A DNA stretch of 64,000 nucleotides from Pseudomonadota bacterium (GCA_023423655.1 JAFAFE010000005.1:496001-560000); one strand, 5' to 3'; positions 32,957 through 41,811 are shown, counted from the stretch's first letter. A program made the numbers and translations. Notes: a model not told the origin generated them from the letters alone.

Positions 32957-33844
32957 TCAGGCCGTAACGGGGGTCGCAAACGGAGTCGCGCCCGCCTTAC
33001 CCGCTACCGGCGGGTCCAGCCGCGCCGCTTCATAGGCGCTGTCATAGCTTTGCACATAATGGCGGTCATCTTCGTTCCAAGGGTGGAAACCGGGCATGAA
33101 ATAGCTCAGCCATTCGGGGATCATGCGGGTCAGCATCCCCGGCGACAGCAGCAGATATTTGAGGATGCCGCCGCGCGCTTTCCAGCCGGTTATGCCGTCC
33201 TGCCGCAATAAATCTTCCGCGCCGCGGATACGCTTGCGCCAGAAATCGCGCGTCACCAGGAGCATCATGATTGCCTTCACCCGCCAGCGGCGAAAGCGCG
33301 TCCAATCCTTGGTGGCATGACGCCAAGTGTCATAAGCGACGCCCTTATGCTCGATCTCCTCGATCGCGTGCCAGCGCCACATATCGGCCAGTTCATGCTC
33401 GGTCGCGGCAAATTGGCTTTTATCGTTCAAGATGAATTTGGCGAGGATCGCGGTATAATGTTCGAGCGCCATCGTGACCGCGAGATTCAATATTTCCGGA
33501 CGCCCCTTGGTCATATCGAGCGATTTTTGTACTTCGATTTCAAGCTCTGTCACATCATAGCCCGCCGCGCTCACCCGCTTGTTGAACGCGATATGTTCGC
33601 GGCTGTGAATCACTTCCTGCTTGATGAACGCGTTAATTTCCGCTTCGAGCTTGGGCGACGCGCCATCGCGATATTTGCGCACGCTGTCGATGAAAAAAGC
33701 CTCGCCCTTAGGGAAGGTGATCGATAACGCATTGAAGAAAGCCGTTGCAATCGGGTCGCCACCCAGCCACCATTTTTTCTGGTCTATGGTCCGGCCAAAG
33801 CGGCGGTCACGCGGGGTAATCACAAGGTCGGAAGGCGTCGTCAT
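32957..33844 (-). CDS. Predicted metal-dependent hydrolase (PF10118)
   Basis: 295 residues. Matches PF10118, a ferritin-like/metal-dependent hydrolase family: QEVIHSREHIAFNK, LAVTMALEHYTAI and HAIEEIEHKGVAYD carry Glu and His pairs expected for a di-metal helix bundle. No signal peptide. It is divergently transcribed from a TetR regulator across a 56-bp gap, so the regulator probably controls it. Families of this type are linked to lipid or steroid-related metabolism only loosely; the reaction is unknown. Confidence 0.85.
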   Translation of the reverse strand: MTTPSDLVITPRDRRFGRTIDQKKWWLGGDPIATAFFNALSITFPKGEAFFIDSVRKYRDGASPKLEAEINAFIKQEVIHSREHIAFNKRVSAAGYDVTELEIEVQKSLDMTKGRPEILNLAVTMALEHYTAILAKFILNDKSQFAATEHELADMWRWHAIEEIEHKGVAYDTWRHATKDWTRFRRWRVKAIMMLLVTRDFWRKRIRGAEDLLRQDGITGWKARGGILKYLLLSPGMLTRMIPEWLSYFMPGFHPWNEDDRHYVQSYDSAYEAARLDPPVAGKAGATPFATPVTA

Positions 33845-33900
33845 TTGATTGCTCCGGAAAAGAGATTATCATTGGGGCAAATAGGGAATTATTTACATAC

Positions 33901-34485
33901 ATGTCAATATTAAAAAAACGCCTGAGCCCCGAGGAAAGCAGACTTGCTGCACTTAACGCCGCACGCGATTTGCTGGTCGAGGCAGGACCGCAAGCGGTGA
34001 CGTTAAAAGCGGTGGCCACACGAATCGGGCGGACCCACGCCAATCTGCTCCACCATTTCGGCAGCGCGCTGGATTTGCAGCGCGCGCTCGCCGCTTATAT
34101 CGCGGACGGGGTGTGCCAGACGATCCGCCAGACCATCCAACATGCGCGCGCGACCGAACAGGAAGACCCACAGGCCGTGGTCGATCTCACCTTCGAAGCG
34201 TTTGACAAGGGCGGCGCGGGCGCGCTGGCAAGCTGGATGATCCTGTCCGGCAATGATGATGCGCTGACCCCGATTATCGAGGCAATCCACACGCTCGTCG
34301 ATGAAATTGCCGATGAAGGCCATGCCGACAAGCCGATCCACGACCATACATTGCAACTGGTGCTGATGGCACTGGGCGATGCGTTGATGGGACGGCAAAT
34401 GGCCGAAGCCCTAGGCCTTCCGCGCAACCGCGCGCGCGAAATTGCGCGGCAGGAGCTGGAACGCTCGATCGAGGCGACGCACTGA
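33901..34485 (+). CDS. TetR/AcrR family transcriptional regulator
   Basis: 194 residues. N-terminal helix-turn-helix: AALNAARDLLVEAGPQAVTLKAVA followed by IGRTHANLLHHFGS, the TetR recognition helix. The C-terminal ligand-binding part is helical with the usual low conservation. It shares a 56-bp intergenic region with the divergent PF10118 gene, the classic arrangement of a local repressor. That gap is AT-rich (TTATTTACATACATG) but I cannot point to a clean operator palindrome. Confidence 0.88.
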   Translation: MSILKKRLSPEESRLAALNAARDLLVEAGPQAVTLKAVATRIGRTHANLLHHFGSALDLQRALAAYIADGVCQTIRQTIQHARATEQEDPQAVVDLTFEAFDKGGAGALASWMILSGNDDALTPIIEAIHTLVDEIADEGHADKPIHDHTLQLVLMALGDALMGRQMAEALGLPRNRAREIARQELERSIEATH

Positions 34486-34589
34486 ACGTCCCGGTGAAAA
34501 CGCCTTCCGCAGCCCTGCCCTAAGGCCCCGAAAAGATTAGCCTGCTCCCCCACTGGCGCTTGCGGGCCTTATCTCCTAAATAGCGTGCC

Positions 34590-35636
34590 ATGCATTTTCT
34601 CGATCAGGCAAAAATCTTTTTACGCTCCGGCGCGGGCGGCGGCGGTGCGGTGTCGTTCCGCCGTGAAAAATATGTCCAATATGGCGGTCCCGACGGCGGC
34701 AATGGCGGCAAGGGCGGCGACATTATCTTTGAAGCGGTCGAAGGGCTGAACACCCTCATCGACTTTCGCTACACCCAGCATTTCAAGGCGCAGCGCGGTC
34801 ATGGCGGCATGGGTCGCGACCGCACCGGCGCGGGCGGCGAGGACTTGGTCATCCATGTCCCCGTCGGCACCCAAATCCTGTCCGAAGACAAGGAAGAGGT
34901 GCTTGCCGACTTCACCAAAGCGGGCCAGCGCGAAACCTTTCTGGTCGGCGGCGATGGCGGGCGCGGCAATGCCAGTTATAAAACCTCCACCAACCGCGCG
35001 CCGCGCCAGCATGGCACGGGCTGGCCGGGCGAGGAAATGTGGGTGTGGCTGCGGCTGAAGCTGCTCGCCGATGTGGGGCTGGTCGGCCTCCCCAATGCGG
35101 GCAAATCGACCTTCATCAATGCGGTGACCAACACCAAGGCAAAGGTTGGCGATTATCCTTTCACCACCATCCGCCCGCAATTGGGCGTGGTCGAACATCG
35201 CGGCAAGGAATTTGTCATCGCCGATATTCCGGGCCTGATCGAAGGCGCGGCGGAAGGCGCTGGCATTGGCGACCGTTTCTTGGGCCATATCGAACGCTGC
35301 CGTGTGCTTCTCCACCTCATTGACGGGCATGGCGAAAATCCGGCAGAAGCCTATCGCATCGTTCAGGGCGAGCTGGAAGCCTATGGCGCGGGGCTTGAGG
35401 ATAAGCCGCAAGTGGTCGCGCTCAACAAGGCGGATTTGCTCGATGCCGAACTGGTCGAAGCCTTGTCGACGGAATTGATCGCGGCAGGCGCGGCCGATGT
35501 TCTGCCCTTGTCCGGGGCGACCGGTGCGGGGCTGGACGCGGTGCTGGACAAGCTTTCGACCTATATCGAGAGTGATAAACAGGCCGACCTTGACGAGGAT
35601 GACCCGGAAGAACCAACCCCTTGGTCGCCGCTCTAA
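34590..35636 (+). CDS. obgE: Obg family GTPase CgtA
   Basis: 348 residues. The N-terminal Obg fold is Gly-rich (GAGGGGAVSFRREKYVQYGGPDGG, here split by the start of the glycine-rich helices), followed by a GTPase domain with GLPNAGKS (166-173), DYPFTTIRPQLGVV, DIPGLIEGA and NKAD. The acidic C-terminus (DEDDPEEP) is short. Obg binds the 50S subunit, links ribosome assembly to (p)ppGpp and is essential in most bacteria. Its end overlaps the next gene by 16 bp. Confidence 0.97.
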   Translation: MHFLDQAKIFLRSGAGGGGAVSFRREKYVQYGGPDGGNGGKGGDIIFEAVEGLNTLIDFRYTQHFKAQRGHGGMGRDRTGAGGEDLVIHVPVGTQILSEDKEEVLADFTKAGQRETFLVGGDGGRGNASYKTSTNRAPRQHGTGWPGEEMWVWLRLKLLADVGLVGLPNAGKSTFINAVTNTKAKVGDYPFTTIRPQLGVVEHRGKEFVIADIPGLIEGAAEGAGIGDRFLGHIERCRVLLHLIDGHGENPAEAYRIVQGELEAYGAGLEDKPQVVALNKADLLDAELVEALSTELIAAGAADVLPLSGATGAGLDAVLDKLSTYIESDKQADLDEDDPEEPTPWSPL

Positions 35637-36070
35637 CGCCCGATATTCGTCAATCGCGGACAGACGATGGCGCGCGGGTGGTTGCGATATGGTGCGCCGC
35701 TGTCGATGCAACGCATGATTTCCTGAGCGCCGCCGACCGTGCGGCAATCGAAACGGAAGTGCGTGACTTTCTGCCTGCTGCTCCTTTGTGGCTTGCGGTC
35801 GATGGCAACGATGTAGCGACCGGCTTCATGCTCCTTGACGGCACGCATATGGAGGCGCTGTTCATTGACCCGCCGCATCGTGGCTGCGGCGTCGGGCGGG
35901 CGCTCGTCAATCATGCGTTGGCGATGGCGCCCGAACTCACCACTGACGTGAACGAGCAGAATAGCCAAGCGGTCGGTTTTTACCGGCATCTCGGATTTGT
36001 CCCGACCGGACGGTCTGCACTTGACGGTCAAGGACGGCCTTATCCCCTCCTCCATTTGAAACATGGCTGA
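35621..36070 (+). CDS. YjaB-like GNAT N-acetyltransferase
   Basis: Close to E. coli YjaB along its length: VAIWCAAVDATHDFLSAADR, LPAAPLWLAVDGNDVATGFM, HMEALFIDPPHRGCGVGRAL (acetyl-CoA loop) and TDVNEQNSQAVGFYRHLGF. No ATG is available at the expected start. A TTG at 35621 gives 149 residues and overlaps obgE by 16 bp; homologues suggest translation could begin at the ATT codon at 35645. Substrate unknown, but binding of acetyl-CoA and a bacteriocin-like or small amine target have been discussed for the family. Confidence 0.85.
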   Translation: MVAALTPDIRQSRTDDGARVVAIWCAAVDATHDFLSAADRAAIETEVRDFLPAAPLWLAVDGNDVATGFMLLDGTHMEALFIDPPHRGCGVGRALVNHALAMAPELTTDVNEQNSQAVGFYRHLGFVPTGRSALDGQGRPYPLLHLKHG

Positions 36071-36105
36071 CAAGCGCCCCGCCAACCGCTAAGCGCGGGG
36101 GCATT

Positions 36106-37224
36106 ATGTCGCATTTTGCTCCCGCCATTTGCCCCCGGCTTGTCGTCAAAATCGGTTCCGCGCTGCTTGTGGACAGCGCGGGCAATGTGCGGCGTGACTG
36201 GCTCGCGAGCGTTGCCGCCGATATTGCCGAACGGGTGCGGGGCGGACAGCAGATTGTGGTGGTCTCGTCCGGCGCGATAGCCTTGGGCGCGCGGCGGTTG
36301 AAACTCCCCAAAGGCGGGCGCGCGAGTCTTGAAGATGCGCAGGCTGCGGCGGCGACCGGCCAGATTGCATTGGCGGGCGTGTGGGCCGAATTGCTCGGCG
36401 CGCAAGGGCTGACGGCCGCGCAAATGCTGGTGACACTCGATGATCTTGAGGACCGCCGCCGCTTCCTCAATGCGAGCGCAACCCTCGACCGCCTGCTCAG
36501 CCTTGGCGTAGTGCCGGTGGTCAACGAAAATGATTCGGTCGCTACCAGCGAAATCCGCTTCGGCGACAATGACCGGCTGGCAGCAAGGGTAGCGCAGGCG
36601 GCGTCGGCGCGCGGCGTCGTCCTGCTCTCCGATGTGGACGGGCTATACACCGCCAACCCGCACCGCGATCCCAATGCCACCCGCCTTATCAAAATCGACG
36701 CGATTACCCCCGACATTGCAGCGATGGCGAGCAGCGATAGCGCCAGCGGCATGGGATCGGGCGGCATGGCGTCCAAGCTGCAAGCGGCGAAAATCGCGAC
36801 GATGGCAGGCGCGGACCTCCTCATCCTGTCGGGCCTCCATGATCATCCGCTCGCCCGCATGGCGCAAGCCGATTGCGGCTCGCTCTTTGTCGCAAGTGCC
36901 GGAGGCCGCAAGAAAAAGAGCTGGCTCGCTGGCCGCCTCACCGCCAAGGGTCGCATCCATGTCGATGCGGGCGCGGCCAAGGCGCTGCGCTCCGGCAAAA
37001 GCCTGCTCGCCGCCGGGATTACCGCGGTTGAAGGCAAATTCGAGCGCGGCGATGTTGTTGATATAATCGACGAACAGGGCATCGCCCTCGCGCGCGGTCT
37101 GGCCGAATATGATTGCCGCGAGGCCGCCGCCATCACCGGCCTATCAACCGCCGCTATTGCGGAACGGCTCGGCGTTCCCCCCCGTGCAGCTTTCATCCAT
37201 CGCGACCATATGGTCATGCTATGA
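36106..37224 (+). CDS. proB: Glutamate 5-kinase
   Basis: First step of proline synthesis: phosphorylates L-glutamate to glutamyl-5-phosphate. 372 residues, amino-acid kinase domain with LVVKIGSALL (ATP loop), VVSSGAIALGARRL, NENDSVATSEIRFGDND and GSGGMASKLQAAKIA, then a C-terminal PUA domain (about 275-365). Proline feedback acts on the kinase part in relatives. Its last codon overlaps the start of cerR (ATGA), so the sphingolipid gene cerR is translationally coupled to proB, an unusual join. Confidence 0.97.
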   Translation: MSHFAPAICPRLVVKIGSALLVDSAGNVRRDWLASVAADIAERVRGGQQIVVVSSGAIALGARRLKLPKGGRASLEDAQAAAATGQIALAGVWAELLGAQGLTAAQMLVTLDDLEDRRRFLNASATLDRLLSLGVVPVVNENDSVATSEIRFGDNDRLAARVAQAASARGVVLLSDVDGLYTANPHRDPNATRLIKIDAITPDIAAMASSDSASGMGSGGMASKLQAAKIATMAGADLLILSGLHDHPLARMAQADCGSLFVASAGGRKKKSWLAGRLTAKGRIHVDAGAAKALRSGKSLLAAGITAVEGKFERGDVVDIIDEQGIALARGLAEYDCREAAAITGLSTAAIAERLGVPPRAAFIHRDHMVML

Positions 37225-38171
37225 ATGATCAGAATAAGGGCGGGGCCCCGCGTAACCCGATGATTTTGGCGATTACCGGCGGCACCGGATTTGTCGGCAA
37301 GACGGTGATCCGGCTGGCGCTGGAGCAAGGCTATCAGGTGCGCGCGCTCACCCGCCGCGATCAAGAGCCCCGCGAGGGCGTCACCTGGGTCAAAGGCGCG
37401 CTCGACAATGGGGCGGCGCTCGAAACGCTCGCCGAAGGGGCCGATGCCGTCATGCATATTGCGGGCGTCGTTAACGCGCCCGACAAGGCTGGGTTCGAGG
37501 CAGGCAATGTTGCGGGCACGCTCACGATGGTCGAGGCGGCCAAGGCGGCGGGGGTCGAGCGGCTCGTTCATGTTTCCTCTTTGTCGGCCCGTGAGCCGCA
37601 GCTTTCCGATTATGGCGCGTCCAAGGCGCGCGGTGAAACCGTGGTGCAGGCAAGCGGGCTCAACTGGACCATTGTGCGCCCTCCCGCCATTTATGGCCCC
37701 GCCGACACCGAGATTTTTGAAATGTTCAAAATGGCGGCCAAGGGCGTTGTGCTATTGCCGCCGGGCGGGCGGATGTCGGCGATCGAGGTGAGCGACTTGG
37801 CGCGCCTCCTCTTGGCTCTCGCATCCGACCGCGACGAGACTACCGGCGCGATATTCGAAGTCGATGACGGCCACCCCGGAGGCTGGCTCCATCAGGATTT
37901 CGCCGGGGCCTTGGGCAAGGCTGTCGGCCGCCGTGTCTCTACGCTCTCCGTCCCCCGTTGGGCGCTCAACTGGGGTGCCAGAGGCGACCGCCTGGTGCGG
38001 CGCGGCGCCGCCAAATTGACACAGGACCGCGTGGCCTATTTCTGCCATCCCGACTGGGTGGTTCACCCGATGAAACGCCCGCCTGCCAGCTTGTGGGAAC
38101 CAAAGATCGGCACCGAAGACGGGCTGAAAGCCACGGCAGACTGGTATAAAGCCGAAGGCTGGATGAAGTGA
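37221..38171 (+). CDS. cerR: Ceramide reductase CerR-like NAD(P)-dependent SDR
   Basis: 316-residue extended short-chain dehydrogenase of the NDUFA9/NAD-epimerase-like type. Seen: ITGGTGFVGKTVIRLAL (dinucleotide loop, about 18-34), VMHIAGVVNAPDKA, YGASKARGE with the active-site Tyr-x3-Lys pattern, and VRPPAIYGP. In Caulobacter the homologue next to acpR and spt is CerR, which reduces 3-ketoceramide to dihydroceramide; here it lies immediately upstream of acpR-spt, which supports the same role. The start is the ATG overlapping the proB stop. A copy of the 141-bp repeat starts 8 bp after the stop. Confidence 0.82.
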   Translation: MNDQNKGGAPRNPMILAITGGTGFVGKTVIRLALEQGYQVRALTRRDQEPREGVTWVKGALDNGAALETLAEGADAVMHIAGVVNAPDKAGFEAGNVAGTLTMVEAAKAAGVERLVHVSSLSAREPQLSDYGASKARGETVVQASGLNWTIVRPPAIYGPADTEIFEMFKMAAKGVVLLPPGGRMSAIEVSDLARLLLALASDRDETTGAIFEVDDGHPGGWLHQDFAGALGKAVGRRVSTLSVPRWALNWGARGDRLVRRGAAKLTQDRVAYFCHPDWVVHPMKRPPASLWEPKIGTEDGLKATADWYKAEGWMK

Positions 38172-38179
38172 ACGGACAT

Positions 38180-38320
38180 CCCCTCCCGCTTGCGGGAGGG
38201 GCAACGGAGCCTTAGGAATTTGAAGCGTAGCGAAAATTCTTAGGCGCAGTCGGGGAGGGCTTGGCCTACACTGACGTAGCCGACAGGCCCTCCCCCAACC
38301 CCTCCCGCAAGCGGGAGGGG
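38180..38320 (+). repeat. 141-bp multi-hairpin intergenic element, copy B
   Basis: Outer hairpins CCCCTCCCGC-TT-GCGGGAGGGG (38180-38201) and CCCCTCCCGC-AA-GCGGGAGGGG (38299-38320) are perfect. Between them lie TTAGGAATTT/AAAATTCTTAGG and GGGGAGGGC/GCCCTCCCC. Nearly identical to copy C over the first 80 bases. It separates cerR from acpR. Confidence 0.9.
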
Positions 38321-38651
38321 AGATGAATTCGCCCCACCTCCGAATCACCCAAGCCGCGCATTTCCGCCATTTTTCCGCGCACATCCAAAAACCGCCATTT
38401 TCTGCCAAAAACACCCCCTTGGCTTCGCAAAGTTCGGGCTAAACGACATATTTTTCTCCCGCCCCAAATCGACCATCCGCATCCGCCCTGCTTGCAATGC
38501 GCCGCACCGGATACTCCCGCGCCTTCGGGCTGTAGGACAGTAAAATCGCACATCACATCGCCCACAAATCGCCGCAATCGCTTGCCATAGCGGGGGTAAT
38601 CGCGGCATGGTCGCGCACAGTTAAAAAGCTTTTATCAAGGAATATTTTTGC
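38321..38651 (+). other. Non-coding region before acpR
   Basis: With copy B this makes a 480-bp stretch without a supported gene. The first part is C/A-rich on the plus strand. Frames running through it lack ribosome sites or family features. It should hold the acpR-spt promoter; TCAAGGAA precedes the acpR ATG. I see no convincing -35/-10 pair. Confidence 0.5.
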
Positions 38652-38894
38652 ATGAGCGACCGCGCTGCCACTTATGAAGCGATCAAAACCCAGATTGAAC
38701 CGTTCAACAAAAAGGGTGTGGAGCTTAGCGAAGCCACCACTTTTGCGGGCGATCTGGAGTGGGACAGCCTGACCGTCATGGATTTTGTCGCGGCGATCGA
38801 AGATGAATTCGACATCATCATTTCGATGAACCAGCAGGCCGAAATCGAAAATGTCGGCCAGTTGGTCGATGCGGTGGAAAAGTTGAAGGGGTAA
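38652..38894 (+). CDS. acpR: Acyl carrier protein for sphingolipid synthesis (AcpR-like)
   Basis: 80-residue ACP with the phosphopantetheine attachment motif DLEWDSLTVMDF (Ser near residue 38) and an acidic helix III ending in LVDAVEKLKG. It differs from the housekeeping AcpP and sits just upstream of spt, as in Caulobacter (acpR) and Sphingomonas. It presumably delivers the acyl thioester that Spt condenses with serine. The gap to spt is 199 bp and contains another palindromic motif around GTATCGAAG/CTTCGATAC. Confidence 0.9.
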   Translation: MSDRAATYEAIKTQIEPFNKKGVELSEATTFAGDLEWDSLTVMDFVAAIEDEFDIIISMNQQAEIENVGQLVDAVEKLKG

Positions 38895-39093
38895 ATCCCT
38901 TTGCCGTTCGTGCGGAACTAGGCATTGCAAAGGCCGGTATCGAAGCATTGCGGTTGTTGAAACCGGCCCTTCGATACGCTGCTGCGCAGCTACTCAGGAC
39001 GAACGGACAGGCAGAACCAATTTTAGATAATCCCGGTATTCATTCTCGCGAGAATCCGCCTGAAAATTCCGGTAAAAATTCCAGTCAGGTATT

Positions 39094-40356
39094 ATGATGT
39101 CAGACTCCATTGCCACCCCCGATAATCCCGCCAACCAGCCTTTAGGGCCGGAAGTGGCGGGCGATCTTTTTTCCAAATTTGACCCGCTCATCCAGCAGCG
39201 CGAAGGCTTGCTTGCGACCGGCGTCAAAGACCCGTTCAGCCTCGTCATGGAAAAAGTGGAATCGCCGACCGTCGCGATTTGCAACGGCAAGCGCACTATC
39301 CTGCTTGGCACCTATAATTATATGGGCATGACCTTCGACCCCGATGTCATCGCGGCGGGCAAGAAGGCGCTGGACGATTTCGGCTCCGGCACCACCGGCA
39401 GCCGCGTGCTGAACGGCACCTATCAGGGCCATAAAGAGTGCGAAGAGGCGCTCAAGGAATTTTACGGAATGGACCATGCAATGGTCTTTTCCACCGGCTA
39501 TCAGGCCAATCTCGGCATTATTTCGACGATTGCGGGCAAGGGCGATTATGTCGTGCTCGACATTGATAGCCATGCGTCAATCTGGGACGGTTGCGCGATG
39601 GGCAATGCCGAAATCGTGCCGTTCAAGCATAATGACATTGAGGCGATGGAAAAGCGCCTGCGCCGCATCCCCGAAGGCGCGGGCAAGCTGGTCGTTTTGG
39701 AAGGCGTCTATTCGATGCTCGGCGATATTGCGCCGCTCAAGGAGATGATCGCGGTCGCCAAAAAATATGGCGCGATGGTGCTGGTCGATGAAGCGCATTC
39801 GATGGGCTTTATCGGCCCCAACGGGCGCGGCGTGGCCGAAGATCAGGGTGTGTTGGATGATGTCGATTTCGTCATCGGCACCTTCTCCAAAAGCGTCGGC
39901 ACGGTCGGCGGTTTTTGCGTGTCGAACCATCCGAAGTTCGAAATTATGCGGCTCGTCTGCCGCCCTTATGTGTTCACCGCCTCGCTCCCGCCGAGCGTGG
40001 TCGCGACCGCCGAAACCTCGATCCGCAAGCTCATGCACGGGTCGAACAAGCGCGCGCATTTGTGGGAAAATTCCAAGACGCTGCATAGCGGTTTGAAGGC
40101 CTTGGGCTTTGAACTTGGCACCGAAACCCCGCAATCGGCCATCATCGCGGTCATCATGCCCGATCTCGAACGCGGCGCGGCCATGTGGGAAGCCTTGTTG
40201 GCCGAAGGGCTTTATGTGAACCTTGCGCGTCCGCCCGCAACCCCTGCCAATATGACCCTGCTGCGCTGTTCGCTCTGCGCCGAACATAGCGCCGAGCAGG
40301 TTCAGGAAATTTTGGGTATGTTCGAAGCGGCAGGCAAGAAAGCCGGGATAATCTGA
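39094..40356 (+). CDS. spt: Serine palmitoyltransferase
   Basis: PLP-dependent alpha-oxoamine synthase that condenses L-serine with a fatty acyl thioester to 3-ketosphinganine, the committed step of sphingolipid synthesis. 420 residues, the same length as the soluble Sphingomonas paucimobilis enzyme. Seen: LLGTYNYMGMTFDPDV, GSGTTGSRVLNGT, the stacking His in DIDSHASIWDG, LVDEAHSMGF, and the PLP lysine K266 in GTFSKSVGTVGG. The N-terminus lacks a membrane segment. Starts with a double ATG; either could be used. The response regulator gene begins 10 bp after the stop. Confidence 0.97.
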   Translation: MMSDSIATPDNPANQPLGPEVAGDLFSKFDPLIQQREGLLATGVKDPFSLVMEKVESPTVAICNGKRTILLGTYNYMGMTFDPDVIAAGKKALDDFGSGTTGSRVLNGTYQGHKECEEALKEFYGMDHAMVFSTGYQANLGIISTIAGKGDYVVLDIDSHASIWDGCAMGNAEIVPFKHNDIEAMEKRLRRIPEGAGKLVVLEGVYSMLGDIAPLKEMIAVAKKYGAMVLVDEAHSMGFIGPNGRGVAEDQGVLDDVDFVIGTFSKSVGTVGGFCVSNHPKFEIMRLVCRPYVFTASLPPSVVATAETSIRKLMHGSNKRAHLWENSKTLHSGLKALGFELGTETPQSAIIAVIMPDLERGAAMWEALLAEGLYVNLARPPATPANMTLLRCSLCAEHSAEQVQEILGMFEAAGKKAGII

Positions 40357-40366
40357 AGGTAAACGC

Positions 40367-40723
40367 ATGATCTGCACCGTCTATATCGTCGATGATGACC
40401 CGCGCATTTTGGCGGCGACCGGCGACCTGCTCGAAGATTGCGGCCATAAGGTCGTAACCTTCGAGGACGGGCGCGAGATGCTCGCGCGATTGACGGCGGG
40501 CGAGCGCCCCGACGTGCTGGTGAGCGACATCATCATGCCGCACATCAACGGTGCCGATTTGAAAGATGCAGCGCTCGCCATTGTGCCGGACCTCCCCATC
40601 CTGTTCATGAGCGCCGAGATCGGCAACACCGACCCCCGGCGGTTGGAAGGGCATGTATTGCTGGAAAAACCGTTTACCTGTGCCGCATTGACGGATGCGG
40701 TTGAAGGGTTGGTCGGGGCGTAA
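40367..40723 (+). CDS. Single-domain response regulator downstream of spt
   Basis: 118-residue stand-alone receiver: acidic pair VDDD (9-11), phospho-acceptor D54 (LVSDIIMPH), and conserved Lys101 (LLEKPF). No output domain, so it must work by protein contact, phosphate shuttling, or as a phosphate sink. The GAAGG ribosome site and 10-bp gap put it in the spt transcript. A copy of the 141-bp repeat starts 7 bp after its stop. No histidine kinase is encoded next to it. A role in controlling sphingolipid synthesis is inference from position only. Confidence 0.88.
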   Translation: MICTVYIVDDDPRILAATGDLLEDCGHKVVTFEDGREMLARLTAGERPDVLVSDIIMPHINGADLKDAALAIVPDLPILFMSAEIGNTDPRRLEGHVLLEKPFTCAALTDAVEGLVGA

Positions 40724-40730
40724 CAATATT

Positions 40731-40872
40731 CCCCTCCCGCTTGCGGGAGGGGCAACGGAGCCTTAGGAATTTGAAGCGTAGCGAAAATTCTTAGGCGCAG
40801 TCGGGGGAGGGCATGGTTTAAGCTGCGCTTGCTGACAGGCCCTCCCCCAGCCCCTCCCGCAAGCGGGAGGGG
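40731..40872 (+). repeat. 142-bp multi-hairpin intergenic element, copy C
   Basis: CCCCTCCCGC-TT-GCGGGAGGGG opens at 40731; the mirror hairpin CCCCTCCCGC-AA-GCGGGAGGGG closes at 40872. Internal arms match copy B. It is followed by a further small hairpin (CTCCTCCC-TAAAA-GGAGGGG near 40883-40900). It ends the acpR-spt-response regulator unit and faces a convergent gene. Confidence 0.9.
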
Positions 40873-40905
40873 GATTCAAGCGCTCCTCCCTAAAAGGAGG
40901 GGGGA

Positions 40906-41811
40906 TTACTTAATCGCCCCGCTCTTGAATAATTTCGGCAGCATCGTCAGCGCGCCCATAATCGGCCATTTGCGTTGCCAGGGCCTGATGGCAATCTCGG
41001 TCCCCGCATGGCGGTTGATCTTCCACGCAAGATAATCAATCCCGCCCGCATAGGTGCCAGTCGCTTTGGCGAGGCGGGCGAGGGTTAGCCATTTGCCGCG
41101 ACGGCGAAACGACGCCCAGCGTGATTCGGCGTCGGTGCGGGATAGGGCGGACATGGTGCTGCCATCTGCAGTCAGCGCCGCGCTTAATCGCCGGTAATAG
41201 GCCGGATCGAAATCGACAATCGAGGTCGAGCGGCCTTTGCGTTCGGCGCGCAATTCCGCGCTATAGGTCAAATCAAAGCCGTGTCGCCACAGTGCGAGCG
41301 GGTCATCGCCCTCGCCTTCTCCCATCATCGGACGGGTGACGGTCGCGAGTGTCAGCGGCGCATGGGCGACCGCAACGAGGATACGCGCGCGCGCTGCGTC
41401 ATCGGCGGCCCATACCAGCCGCGTCGGCTGCGCAAAGCGCGCCCAGACCGATACGTCACTTGCCTGCATCGAACAGAGGCGCGCAAAATCGGCTTCGTCC
41501 AGCACAGCATATTTGGCGACCAGTTCGCCATGCGCGTCGGTGTGCGTGAAGGGAAACACATTGGGCGGAATCAGCCGGTTGGCGCGCACCATCCAGCTTT
41601 TGCCATAGGCCGCTTCATAGCTCGACACGATGAGGTAAAAATCGAGCATCAGCCCGTCAAGCTGGCTTTCGCGCAGACATGAGCCGTAAAATAACACCCC
41701 GCGCGCAGCATCCGGATATTTGGCCGCCAGCGCCTCCGCCATGCCGGTCACGCGCGGGTCCACGGGCAAGGCAAGTTCGGCTGCCATCACGGCGGCGAGA
41801 TGGTCGGTCAC
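40906..41811 (-). CDS. Tam41-like putative lipid nucleotidyltransferase
   Basis: 301 residues, GTG start. Around residues 39-62 the sequence GVLFYGSCLRE, LDGLMLDFYLIV reads as a nucleotidyltransferase-fold core: YGS at 42-44 and Asp57 in a strand, followed by YGKSWMVRANRLIPPNVF. This resembles the Tam41 family, which makes CDP-diacylglycerol in mitochondria; the later part has no membrane span. It follows the kinase gene by 23 bp, so it likely acts on the phosphorylated lipid made by it. I infer transfer of a nucleotide to ceramide phosphate or phosphatidate; this is not established, and other nucleotidyltransferase roles remain possible. Confidence 0.55.
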   Translation of the reverse strand: MTDHLAAVMAAELALPVDPRVTGMAEALAAKYPDAARGVLFYGSCLRESQLDGLMLDFYLIVSSYEAAYGKSWMVRANRLIPPNVFPFTHTDAHGELVAKYAVLDEADFARLCSMQASDVSVWARFAQPTRLVWAADDAARARILVAVAHAPLTLATVTRPMMGEGEGDDPLALWRHGFDLTYSAELRAERKGRSTSIVDFDPAYYRRLSAALTADGSTMSALSRTDAESRWASFRRRGKWLTLARLAKATGTYAGGIDYLAWKINRHAGTEIAIRPWQRKWPIMGALTMLPKLFKSGAIK

